Source: Favolaschia claudopus (taxonomy: Eukaryota > Basidiomycota > Agaricomycetes > Agaricales > Mycenaceae). From it: a stretch of 64,000 nucleotides of DNA. The stretch lies in contig JAWWNJ010000100.1 in NCBI GenBank assembly GCA_037176885.1, forward strand, positions 620,001-684,000, given 5' to 3'. Below, piece after piece: positions 1 through 11,729 of the stretch. Within the stretch, counting starts at the first letter, position 1. Each line of letters opens with the position of its first letter. Both the position numbers and the translations under genes were made by a program. The notes under the pieces are model-generated. The model was not told the origin of the DNA. It ran no database searches and saw nothing but the letters and a program-made list of their open reading frames with translations.

Positions 1-949
1 ATTGAGCCTACGAGTGATCCCGTTTGTGAGTATCAACATTGTCATTGTTTTCACCCAATCCAACTAAAATATCACAGTAATTGATTCTGCTCCCGCGTTC
101 TGGCCCAAACGTCTCTGCATTCCAGTGCGAGGACACTGTGGCTCATTTCGTACCAGTTCCGGTCCGGTTCGTCATAATTCCACACAATGAACATGCCGAC
201 CTTGACGAAATCAATTCCTTAGATGACTTGCACATTCATGATTATTTCGCGAGGTCTAGAATTAAATGGTAGTATGTCCAAGTTCATTGAACGCGCAAAG
301 GCTTTCCACAGCCTCCGGACGGATGAAGCGCAAGCTTGTGCGACGGGTTTGGGCAGCGGGCACGAAGACAAGCGGCGGGGAAAATCAAGATTAAATCCTC
401 GGTCGTCCATCTCGGCTGGTCAGCTGGATTTTATCTGGTATCAAAGCTTGCGGTCAACAGTGATTTCATTAAATATCCGGACCTTGCTGAATGTCGAGCA
501 GGAGTTATACTTGCGCGCCAACACAACATAGCACGCGAGCGGCGTCGGGTTTGGGCTCCGCCACGAGGTGAGGGGAATTGTGCACGGTTCTGACTCGGGA
601 TTCTCACTGTCCGAATGCAGACAGGAACAAAGAGTCAAAGGGATGAATCGGAGGTTCGGGCCAGTATATCCGTGCGAAAGGTTACGACACATCTGGGCGT
701 TTGAAGGTTCCCGATATGGTATGTGGACCCGAAATAGCGGCACCGGCCAAATGGGGCGCTTGCTGTCAACGATCGGATTCAAGGTCTCAGATGATTAGGT
801 AACGCGTTCTGCCAGATCTCGTCCTTATATGTGCAGAACAAAAGGACCATGCGCGAATTCCAACAAGCTGCCTTTTGTCTCTCTACCCGCTATTGTCTCC
901 GGCGTCGAGCTCGACCCCGACCCCGACCCCGACGACGACAACAACGACA
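1..949. other. Upstream region of HMG-box gene, no gene seen
   Basis: No convincing coding region. The short open frames here do not share a codon pattern and match no family I know. The last 40 bases before the HMG-box start (about 911-948) are a GACCCC/GACGAC-type short repeat, which creates a spurious Asp-Pro-rich frame. A TATA-like stretch (CTTATATG) lies near 824. Confidence 0.6.
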
Positions 950-2780
950 ATGCCGCCTCTTCGCACACACGACACTCATCCCCCAGCTACCTGTTAGTTT
1001 CTCTTTGTTCTTAGCTGCTCCCGCTGCCCATATTCATCCCCGATAATCTAGCCCTCAAAGTCGAAATTTCTCCTCTCTCCCCCGCACTCACAATCGTCTC
1101 GCCCACCCCGCGCGCATTCACATTCCCCGTAACACATAACCTGTCCGACAGCCCATATTCCTCGCCGTCGAATTCGCCATTCGAACCAGATCTCCGCGAG
1201 CTAGCTCTATCGGCCGCCTCTTCGCCTTCCTCGTCCATCTCCTCCAATAATTCCGACGAATGCCGCACTCCTCCACCATTATCCGCCTTCACCCGCACCC
1301 TGTCCCCCATCTCCGCACCGACATCCCCCGTCTCGCCATCAAGGCGAAAGTCCACGAGCAACGGTGCATCAGACGAGCGACGACCGAAGAAGGGCGATGA
1401 CGACTACGTCAAGCGGCCAGAAAATGCGTTCATTCTCTTCCGACGCAAGTGCTGCGAGGACCGTGCTCTCTCCTCGTCGGCACCCTCCTCGACCTTCGAC
1501 GGTCCAATCTCCGTAGATTCGCCTTCCCTTGCGGCCAACGCCACAGCACCCGGGAAGGTGAAGAAGCAGCGCCAGGCAGACCTCAGCAAGACCATCTCTC
1601 AGCAGTGGAAAGCCCTCCCCGCCGAGGAACGCGCAAAATGGGAGGCCCTCGCGAAGGAGAAGAAGAAGGAGCACGAAGCGCTGCATCCGGGCTATGTCTA
1701 CCGCCCGCAGCGTACGAGCAACAAGAATCGTGTCCACGCTTCTGCTTCTTCGTCCTCGCACGCCCAGCAGCGCCGAAAGCAGTCTGCACCGCCGAAGCAG
1801 ATTGAGTTCATCGTCCCCGCTCCCCGCATCCCTCACGGACGCAGCTCGAGTGCGCCCACACCCCCTCCGCACCAGGCGATTCAGGTTCCCAACGTTTACG
1901 TCCCCGCTGGACCTTCGTCGTATTCGCAGGACGGTTCCGCCGACGAGTCGACGAATCTTTTCACCCGTTTTGGCGTAGGAACTGGGAATGGTACTTGGGG
2001 TGTGGGCTTGGGAGATGGAGAGGGAGGGGGCTTCGACTACATGCCCACCTATGGGGCCTTCGACTTTGAGGCGAACTTACAGGTGCGTGCTCTTGCTCTT
2101 GCTTTTGACAGGTCACTCAATGTACGATATGACAGTCCTCCGACTTCCTGCGCGCAATGTTCCCCCAGCTCACGCCAGCGGGCACCGAGAACAATGGGTT
2201 ACTTCCAGCAGCCTCGATATCAAGCTCCCCGTATTCAACGCCCTCAGCAAGCTTCCATCCTTCCGCCTTCACGACAAGCATACCCCCCTCCGCGTCCACC
2301 TCCGCCTCTTCCTCACAACCGATACCCTCAACCTCCTCATCAAACACATATCCCACCCCCGCCTCCCTTCTCACAATCTCCCTCTCCCCGAACTCCGCCG
2401 CTTACCCCCTTGACCCCACAACCGGCACCAGCGCGTTCCCCTCGCCCTGGGCTAATGCATCCCCTTGGTCAACCTCCGCTGGGCCCCAGCTCACCGCAGG
2501 CGACTTTGACATCTCACAGATACGCGCACCCGAGGTCGGATGGGGAGATTTGCTCGGATGCGCGACCCATCCGCAGCAGATACCTGCTGCGCCTCCCTCG
2601 TTCCAGGAGAACGAGTACGTGTCGTACGATGGCGTGGAAGGTGCCACCTCGTCGTACGATGACACAGCGGACTTCGGCGTCACCCGGGAGGGCGGTGACC
2701 TCGATCTGCACTTTGGGGAGATGGATATGGGTGTGGGGGAGATGGGGTTCGATGATATGTTGGCGGGGAGGGGCTTCTAG
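950..2780 (+). CDS. HMG-box transcription factor with a long loop in the box
   Basis: Predicted nuclear DNA-binding protein. Three exons are seen: 950-992, 1052-2082 and 2136-2780. The introns are 993-1051 and 2083-2135, the second GTGCGT...GACAG at phase 0. Together they give 1,719 nt or 572 residues. The HMG box lies around residues 120-225. It has the SOX/MATA-type start (VKRPENAFILFRR), a helix 2 with LSKTISQQWKALPAEERAKW, and a basic end (HPGYVYRPQR). About 30 residues rich in Ser/Pro/Ala separate helix 1 from helix 2, where a canonical box has only a short turn. The C-terminal half is low-complexity Ser/Thr/Pro and ends in an acidic, Gly/Met-rich tail. HMG-box proteins with KRPENAFILFRR are common regulators in agaricomycetes, some tied to sexual development. 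The target here is unknown. Exon 1 is the least certain part: it is short and was chosen because it restores frame into the conserved N-terminal Ser/Pro region. Confidence 0.82.
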
Positions 2781-4193
2781 CTCTACCCGCCCGCCCTCCT
2801 TCTCCCTCCACTGCGATGCTGGCACCTTTCTCCCCCTCATAGACGATTTTTTCCCGCCACAGCGCTGAGCCGTGTACACTATCCGTCCACCACCTTCGGC
2901 CTTTCTTGTATATAAAATTCCCCGCCTCACTTTCTTCCTATCTATCAACCTATATATCTCGGCGCCTCCGCAACCCACTCTACACGCACGCTGTATCACC
3001 ACCACTCATACTCACGCTCTTCTCTTGCGCCTTGGCTCACCCTTGTATCTATCTATCCACTTCTTCGCCTCTTCTTGGTTAATCCCGTTTTCCCTTCTCA
3101 CCACACGCCCGCCCTCGATGCTCGATGGCCGCCGTCCTCACTTATTCATATCCTCATTATACCCTACCGCCACCTACTCACTTCCCTCACGACGTCTGAC
3201 GACCTACTTTAAAATTAATTACTTGCTTGCTTTTGTGTACGATAGATGGGGGACGCTGAAATGAAATGAAAAAGATGGATGGATAATAATCGGGAATTCG
3301 TGCGATGCTTGAATTTGAGTATGAGTGAGACTTGACAGTCGTTTTAGAATTTACGGCGAACTTCAGAGAGTAATTGACGTTGCGCCGCGTCGCGACATAC
3401 ATCGGCGGGATTTCATGAAATTCCAAGTCGTCGTCCGGAATTTGATACGCACCCTCAACGTCGGTGTTCATAACGCACCCTCGTTATGAGTTCCATTCCA
3501 GTGTCCGCCCAATGCATGGGGAACCGACTCGTGGCGTCGTGCATCCATTCTGCTGTATTCTCCTCCAAGGTCGTCTCCGACGTTGAGATGCCGGATGAAC
3601 CCGACATGATCGATACTTGAGAATTCTTTCTCAAATATCAGATGAGAAACTCGTCCATACACGGTAAGAGACAAAGAGAATCCAGCGAATGCATGATGCA
3701 ACCCCGGCGTCCGGATTCGAAGGCGACGGCGGACATGTCGACAGCTGAGGGCGCGGGGCGAATAAAATGAAAACCTCTCTGATTTCGAGTTCTCCGGAAT
3801 TTTCGAAATATGCAGAGAAACCGCGACATGTGGCGCTGCCTCGAAGCTTCTTTTCTTTTTCTGTCAGACAGACGATTGACCACCAAGTTAATTTTACCCC
3901 AGACCCTGGGCGCGAAGAGGTACACGTTTGAGTTGAGAACGACTTCGTTCGCGCCTCCAGGCTGCACCTGCACAGCCGGCGGAGGTAGGAGGCTCGCTTG
4001 TCGCTGCATGGTGAGGGGCGGGCTGGAAGCGTTGAGAACGTCTGGTGGCGCTGTTGGTGGCGTTGATCAGCATTGATTACCGGCGGCCCAAATATCCTCC
4101 GCAGCCCCTCCGCATGCAACGGAATCCGCGGCGGCCCACAAATTCGGAGAAACACTGAAAAAGCGGGTTCGTGAGGGGCGAGAAAAGAAATTA
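2781..4193. other. Downstream of HMG gene, no gene seen
   Basis: The first 450 bases are strongly pyrimidine-rich and probably include the 3' untranslated region of the HMG gene. The rest shows only short frames with no recognisable protein and no clear intron pattern. Confidence 0.5.
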
Positions 4194-5130
4194 CAGGGAA
4201 GAGAACAGGAGGTAGAGTGATATCATGGGGGACTCGGCCCGAATGTAGGGCAGCGCCGAATTGGCGCCGAAACCAAATTGTAGATGGTAGAGACCGTTTG
4301 CATGGGTAGATTCAAGGTAGATTTGCACATGAGTGGAAAATATACTGAGGATCCGGACGGCGCACGATATGAAAAGTCAGAATGAAAGTAAACAAATGAA
4401 ATCACCATCTTCAGCGAAGGAACCGAATTTTGAAGAATACCAATGAAGATTGCAGTGGACATGTGGAGCGGGAGAGAATTCCATAGGTTGAGAACAACGA
4501 ACGCACATTGTCGACTGCAAAGGGAATTTAAATGAAGTGGGCAAACACGAAAGAAAGCTGGGGACTACAGTTTGAGCTCCCTGGGCTTGGCTACCGTCGA
4601 TGGCCATGATCCTGTGAATGCTAGAGGTGCCGAGTCAGCTGGTGAGACTGGACATAGGAATTTCCGCGACAGGGAATGAATGAGATAGACTGGTGCAAAA
4701 AGAAACTCGATTCTCATTCCTGTGCAGCTGCCCCTCTAAGGCTCTAACCATTCCCTGCAACATGGATAGGACAAAGGTAGATGAAACTGATTGAATGACC
4801 CTGCTGAGCAGTCTCTGTCAGCGGCATATTGTTTGAGTCGATGACCACACTCGCCGAGATGAAAAAGATACAATGGGTCACTTCCCAGAACCACCGATAT
4901 CCCAGTTCATCCTCGATGTCGGTCATTCAGAGTCGTGCGAACCGGACGTCGATGAGAAGAGCTGGCGCTGGTCTTCGATCCATGAGACACACAAGAGAGC
5001 GCGATGGGGGTGAATTCGAAGTGGACTTGACGGTGACAACTGGCGGTGAGCATGACAGAGATGGCACAATGAAGTGAGGATGAGTAGACAATGAGGGGGG
5101 CGTAATATAGGGAAGAACACGAGTCATGAT
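4194..5130 (-). CDS. Possible small multi-exon gene, unrecognised
   Basis: Weak call. On the minus strand a TATA-like stretch (TATATAAT) lies near 5265-5272 and a Met codon at 5128. Several later segments look exon-like when read with short GT-AG introns. The last of them, around 4194-4350, reads through to a stop without interruption and contains the residues GLYHLQFGFGANSALPYIR. I could not build a complete consistent model and recognise no domain. It may be a degraded gene or chance. Confidence 0.2.
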
Positions 5131-8100
5131 AGTGGACCCACAGCGTGTAGTTCGGACGATGATCGATTTAGAGACAATGCGCTTGAGGGCACGTTTTGAT
5201 TTTGTGGGCGTCCGACTATATGAGCGAGAAAGGGACACAAGAAAACAGAGCCTACGCCCTGATATTATATAGTCGCTGTAGCGGGACCGACCAAACAGCT
5301 TCAAGGGGATGAAGCTTGCTGCGTAGACTCAGGCTGACGCCGAGAAACGTGGCAGTGCGCTTCCGCGGGCTGAGGGCCACCAAAAAAAGTGCACAAAAAC
5401 GGAGATAGGCTGTCTATAAGTGGTGTCCTCCGCCAGAGAGGCGTCGGCCATGAATCTGCGTGACTCATTAAATTGTGGCATACAATCCGGGCGCTAATGT
5501 GGGCGTCTAACAGAAGATTGTCAGCAAACGCAAATGGAGGAACAAAGACAAAACCGTCAGATATGCAATTCGCTTTCTAGTACGTGAATGGCGCAGAATT
5601 CGGACAAGACGAAGAACTAGTACTAGAGAGACCTCCACGATGCAGTGCTTGATGCTTTCTATGGTGAACAGTAAATTTATATAAAAGCAACGGAGATGCG
5701 AAACAAGATAAAGAGTGCAGAAAAAATTCCTTCAAAGAGACAGCCTCAGCGGCTATTAGACTTGTCGCATACTGGTGCAACGGAGACCGCCGTTGCTGGC
5801 AAGACCAAGTTGGTCCCAACCCCAGTTGAGACTCAAAGTTCGCCGTCTGGAGTGGCATCGCGGATTGTATAAGTGGAGATGTCCTTCTGAGAGAGACTGG
5901 GAAAGTTGGAGGCCTACAATTTGGATCTGTCGTGACCGGGGAAAGCAAGAGACGAAAGAAATGGTTGTTACGTACTTATGATCATTGATGGCCTTTCATT
6001 CCGCAGAAAGACTTTGCATGGTGCAACTCCCCTGTACAGTGTACATCACGCAAAGACGTAGCCTGAGCTAGCTCAAAGAATTCTAATGAGCATCTCATCT
6101 GCTATCGAAATCTCAAGCTATACGCAATAATAACTTTTCCCCCTGCCGATTCACCGGCTTACAAGATAAGTGATCCGGAATCCGGCAGATTTTGAAACCG
6201 AGAAATTTGAAGAAAGGACCTATTATCAAGAGACACTCATAAACAGTAGACACTCGTTATCTTAATACCAAATACTCAGGAACTACTCGTTGGACGATAT
6301 TCAAGATTGTTCGATCGTTAGCGATTCTCGGTCATTTCCAGAATCAATTCGGGCACAATATCTGCAAGTTTACTCCCACTATAATATGGACAGTACTCAG
6401 AACCTCGCGAAGCTGTTCGAGCTTCGTGGGGCGGTTCTGAACCATTCAAAGATTCGATACTGATCATACACTGGAGCGTCAAAATTTACGTCTGATGGAC
6501 CCTTGCTTCCGAAGAACCGAACCTAGCGCGAAAAGCAGGGCACGAAATTTACATCCCTCGCGGGCGGCGGGTCCCTGCATCCAGAAGATATGGAGACTAC
6601 CAAGATTTAGCTGGAGCAAGCAGACAGATGGTTCCGACCAGTTCCGACCTCGCATTAAGTATTTCGGGGAGATTGCGCCAATGATTAACCGTTCGAATCG
6701 AGTTTGTATTCAATCATCCTGAGGGTGATCAGATAGATCGAAGACATCTGCGTCCACATGCAGCACCGTGTCTCCGGTGTTCAAGTTCAACAACTCTCCA
6801 GTGCCTAGAATACTTATATGTTTCTATACTGTATCCTTTAACTACTTATTTTGCATGTACTACTTGCCTCCGTTTTTTTTGACAGAAAGCCCCGCGGAAG
6901 TAATTGCTTGTTCTTTCATCTTCCATTGAGTCTCTGCCGCCGCTCAGTTCCCCCCTCGAAACTTGTGGACCAGTTGGGACCAGCTGACGACTAAGCGAAA
7001 AGATTCCGGATCTAGCAGATAAGACCCCAATTCTTGGAATGATGAAAGTCCTAAAAGAGTTCAATTCAATCGCTTCATCCATATGGAAAGAAGGTTACGC
7101 CTGGTCGGATAGCTGGTCCGTTGTTGACCCAGAAAGTCGGCGCGCAACTTTCGGAGCTAACTTGATTTCTGTCCACTAGCATCTGCGATATATAATGGCT
7201 AATAATGGCGTGCAAGTGGAGAAAGGTAAGGAGAGGGTGGTTGTCCTGTGGTTGGAAGGGAACGTCCACGAAAGTCACAACACAGATAATCAACCTATGT
7301 CAGAAAACATTAGCGCTCGAACCTTGTGGCTCTCCGATTGCTCATAAAGCACTAGACTGCCGTTCAGCAATAAACGCCGCAGTCCACGATGTAAATTGGC
7401 TCATGAAAATAAGCCTGAAATGCATTTTTATTCACTGATGTGGTTCTTTCACATTTGAAGATAAGATAATGATAATCAGATAATCTTGTTATCAGACTCT
7501 CAGACGCCCATGTCGATCATTAGCCGCCCAATCGTTCAAAACGAGTAATCTAAGACGTATGTCGCGGTTTTAGCGCTGTGGGTCCAAGTATATCCTGAGA
7601 ACGTTTCAGCTGCAGGGAATGTTTCAAAATCGGTTTCGATTTCAAGCCTGTACGCATATGTCATCAGACGAGAAAGAAAATTGCATCTTACCTGTGCATT
7701 CGAAAATAATCAAGGCGGGCGGATGTCGGAATCAAGTAAAGAAGATCAAGACTCTCCCGGGCGGAAAGAGCTTGTGGGAAGCGTGGATGAATGCTCCGAG
7801 GACCCAGTCTCACTGGTAGTTGGATCTGTCACGGGGGGAAGAGAACCTGATCGTGATGATACTCAGTTGTGGGTCCACCATCACAACTACAGATGTGGCC
7901 ATCTTGGACGTACAGGATCCGGATACTTAGAATGCATTCAATTGTGCGGAACATCGGTCCATTAAGATAGAATAGATTTCAGAGCGGAGAACGAAAAGAT
8001 ATAATCAGGGCATACGATGAATGACTGCGGTCGTTGTCCCTGAGACCTTCTATAAAATCTGATCCCAGCGTCACTATGCCGGCCAAGCAACCTGTCTCCG

Positions 8101-10040
8101 CCTACCTTCAACAGCATTCACAGAGTCCGAACTTGTTCGAGATCCCAATTCGGCTCGCGAGCCTCATGGCTCTGTGGGCGTCAAAATGAAATTCCTCCGA
8201 CGGGTAGCCTGGAACGACTATATGGCAGCTTCCGAAGGGGCGAAATTGCGGAGCGACGGGGCCCTTGAGTTCTGCAACAAAAATCACTCCCTTCGAAATT
8301 TTCAAAGTAAGCGTCTTCACTGAAATGAATCGGAAAAGACCCTCGATTCCGGTCTTTAATTCCTAGCGGCCCTGGTATATCAGCATTCCCAGACCATCGA
8401 AATCCAAAATATCCGAGAAACTTGGCGGAAAAGTGGCCTTCAAACTCGAGCCCGGAAGTAACGCGGCTGAAACCAGCGAATGGAAACCCGGCGCCATGCT
8501 TTCCAATTCGAGTCGATGCAAACGTCGAACAATGCGTGGCGCACAGCGACTCCACACGAGGTAGCGAAGAAGAGAGGAATTCGGAATCACCACCATTGTG
8601 CGAAGGCGGGAGGGAGGCGGCATACCCACGGTTTATGACTCGACTCTGCGATCGGTGTGAACGCGAAGCACGAAGGAAAAGACGCATCAAAGGCTACAAT
8701 AATTCGTCCGCGTCCACCACGGAACGTAACGGCGATAGAGCGCAGCAGCGAAAGATAAGTAAGTAGCTGACCTAGGCCTGTGGCTATTATTGCGACTTGC
8801 GACCTTTTTATTGTCTTGTGAGGGTGGATCATTGCGCGCACAAAGTCGAGTCGGCGGCCGGAAAGGGAAGTTCCCTTGTGTTGACACTGCACCATCGTGC
8901 CATTGCGTTCACATTGCCTATTTGGGCACTGAGTTGTTCTTCATGACTCGTGAGACGGTCCCGGAGGTCAGAAGAGGTCATATTAGTAGACGAGGCGAGT
9001 ATTTTGGGACCTCAACGTCGCGTTTGCAAAGAATTTGGAGCTTATGTGACTCCGAGTCATCGTCCAAAACGGGAGTGGACCAACACTTCCAACCAGTCCT
9101 CGTTGCCTTCCGAGTACAGTACAGAATCTAGTAGTTAAGTCGAGAGCGTAACTTTGGGGGCCTTTGGTGAACATCATAGCCTGAGGTATTGTCAAGTTCG
9201 TTCAACGTGGATATGATGCTAAATACCACCGCGAAGTCGCCGCGAACATGCCCTTGATCAATTGAAACGATCGTTGGCTCAACGAACCAGAGGCAGGTTC
9301 CTTTATTTTTGTTCGGCGAACAATGAAGACGGTCGTTTATGCCACTTGGGAGGGATTCGGGCTTCTGAAGTTTTCTCGTGGACATCGTAAAAGGCAAGCA
9401 GCGAACGGCAGTTTCCGGATCCGATCAGTGATCATGATGGCCGACGTCAGCCTTGCTTCCAACCGCCATCTCGTATCGGGCTTTCAACTCATTCCACAAG
9501 AGACATCCCCTCAGCGCTAACCAAAGGTTGTCTCTAACTCGGCGGCTTGCTTGGAGCACCTTGCTATCGGTTTCTACGCGGTGTCTTACTCCTCACTCTT
9601 CTGCTGCCGCCTTGGCTCAAGCCTCGGAGTGCCAGTGGTTGAACTTGAAAATTCACAACGTATCACAGTCGTATATCGCACCTCCTTGACACTCTCAAGC
9701 CGCAGAAACAACACAGCAGATTTTGATCATGGGTTCCTTGCCGATACGCTATCGAGAGATATCATGATATCACTCAAATTTAATTTCCCTGGCGGCCATT
9801 TGACGATGAGCCCCAAAAGAAAAGATATCTTATATTTTGACTAGCGCAGGCCATATGGGTTCTCGGAGCTTGCTGTCGACATACCTGCCAACCAGCTGAA
9901 ATCCTCTCTTTATCCGGCATTCGGGATGTGTGTGATCTAAGGAGGCCCGCTCAACTGTTCATCACTTTGTCCTATCGAGCTGTTGTAACTTGTCGCAGGA
10001 AGAGTCCCAGCATTGGATGCCATGAAGTGCACCCACAGAG
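5131..10040. other. Gene-poor stretch, nothing recognised
   Basis: About 4.9 kb with AT-richer composition than the gene regions. Open frames are all short, overlap on both strands and match nothing I know. No terminal inverted repeats or long direct repeats were noticed by eye. It may be old transposon debris, but nothing in the sequence lets me name it. Confidence 0.5.
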
Positions 10041-10083
10041 ATACTTACCTTGAATCAGGTAGGCGCACAAGGAAGGTAAGTAT
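10041..10083. repeat. Short perfect hairpin
   Basis: Two 11-base arms, ATACTTACCTT at 10041 and AAGGTAAGTAT ending at 10083, are perfect reverse complements around a 21-base loop. The function is unknown and the length is within what chance can give in 64 kb. Confidence 0.35.
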
Positions 10084-11641
10084 TGTGTCTCTTTACGGTG
10101 AAGGTTGAATTCTACTCATGTTACAGTTATGCCTCTAGATCCGAGACGGCTTAGTATACACTAGCAATCATGCTGCCTTTGATACTATGAATCGCCGTCA
10201 GGTTGCGTGCTAATGATAGCAACCCTGGGTCACCGGTGGATTGGGAGGCTGTTTAATTTCTTTTTTCGGGAGACTGTGGGAGATTGTTGTCCTTGCAGTG
10301 ATGCTCAAATGGTTCAACTTCAACAATCATGCTCCGCAGGATCCTCTGTATTTCGGCTCGATGTCCCGGAGCCCGTCCCACCGAAATTCGGTTGCAATGA
10401 CGGATTATTACAGCAGTTACCATGCAACATCAAGTTTAACACTCGGGAATTCGGACCTGAGCATTCGGTGTGTAAACTACCCCGCATCTGTCATCTTTGA
10501 CGGATCAATATTCTCGGAGCATCGTTGGCCACGAATACTTAGCTTCATAGCGCGTCTGTGTTCAATGGATTAAAAAATTGATTTGCTCACCTCAGGCTGA
10601 GCTAGCGACTTTTGTTTAATTTGCAAACAGGAAAATCGGCCTCTCCTTGGCCGTCGCCAGAAGTTACTTATGTATCTGATCAACGCTCAATTCTCATCTC
10701 CTCGACATTCATCCACTCCAGCCTCGCGGCCAAAACCTGTGCAGCGTTCGGGAGCATGCCCAGCACTTCCCTATGTTTTCTCCGTCCCCACATGCTCCCG
10801 CGGAGGTAAATCTCTAGTTGCATCGTCGCGTCGTGTCGCGTCCACATTTCGGGACGGAGAGTATGCATGTGATCCAGATTCTTGCAACCGAGTCGCCGAT
10901 TGGTCTCCCTGATATGTCAGATAAGACCCAGCGACGCGGCGAAATCATTCCTATCAAGTTGCGCAAATGGAAGAAAGGCAACGAGGTTCCGAGAAGTTGG
11001 ATCCACCTGTTCCGCTTCCCCGCAAAGATATGTACGAGATCAGTGTCCAGTCTGTCCTGTTCGGTGCATCTTCTGTGCTTGGTCCGGAAAAAATTCCCGA
11101 CCCTCCGACTCCGTCTGCCGTACTGCCCGCTCATCAGCCAAACAGACAGCAGGACAGCGCCTGCCGCTGACCGGGAAGTAACTTGGAAGTAACCGAGCCT
11201 CGTGGCTGGAAGTAACGGGAAGGAGGTTCCGTCGGATTTATCGGTCTTGGAGAACTTCTCTTTGTTGCATTTCTTGTTACGAATCCTGACGTAAGGAGGG
11301 ATTCGTTCTTTTGTCCACCGACCTCTTTGACATCGTCCATCAGTATCGCTTTTTGCCTCATATGGTGCTTATCTTGCAGATCATTTCCTCTTTTGCTTCA
11401 CCCATCTGATTGACCTCTTTATGGCTATCCTCTTGTCTAATTCGGTAAATTCGCGTCTCTGTTTGGTAATTGTATTTTAAATCCCATTTGCTTTTTTGAG
11501 AATACTATTTTCCTGATTTGGGTTTCGGTTGCTTTGGGTCTTCCCTCTGTTCGCGTTCTTCGCTTTTTGAGGTGTGTTGTGTCTGCCTTCGCGTCGTTTT
11601 ATGTTAATATCTTTACTGTCAGGAGTACTCCACGGAAGGAA
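10084..11641. other. No gene seen
   Basis: Only short overlapping frames on both strands, with no conserved motif and no consistent intron structure. Confidence 0.5.
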
Positions 11642-11729
11642 GCCGTTGTCTTGAAAGGTGGACCGGCACCTAAAGCGGATCAGGGGCTTCGCCTATGCTC
11701 TGATCCGCGTCTCACCTTTTCAAGACGGC
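11642..11729. repeat. Imperfect inverted repeat, hairpin-forming
   Basis: The left arm starts GCCGTTGTCTTGAAAGGTG and later carries GCGGATCAG. The right arm is CTGATCCGC followed by CACCTTTTCAAGACGGC. The arms are reverse complements except for a few unpaired bases in the middle of the left arm. A second small hairpin, GCTTGGA/TCCAAGC, follows near 11908-11930. It could be a small foldback transposon remnant or a structured transcript. No gene sits on it. Confidence 0.5.

Noticed and set aside
993..1014. A 22-nt intron (GTTAG...CTTAG) at the start of the HMG gene
   Set aside because: Too short and it leaves the wrong phase. The acceptor at 1050-1051 gives a 59-nt intron and the correct frame.
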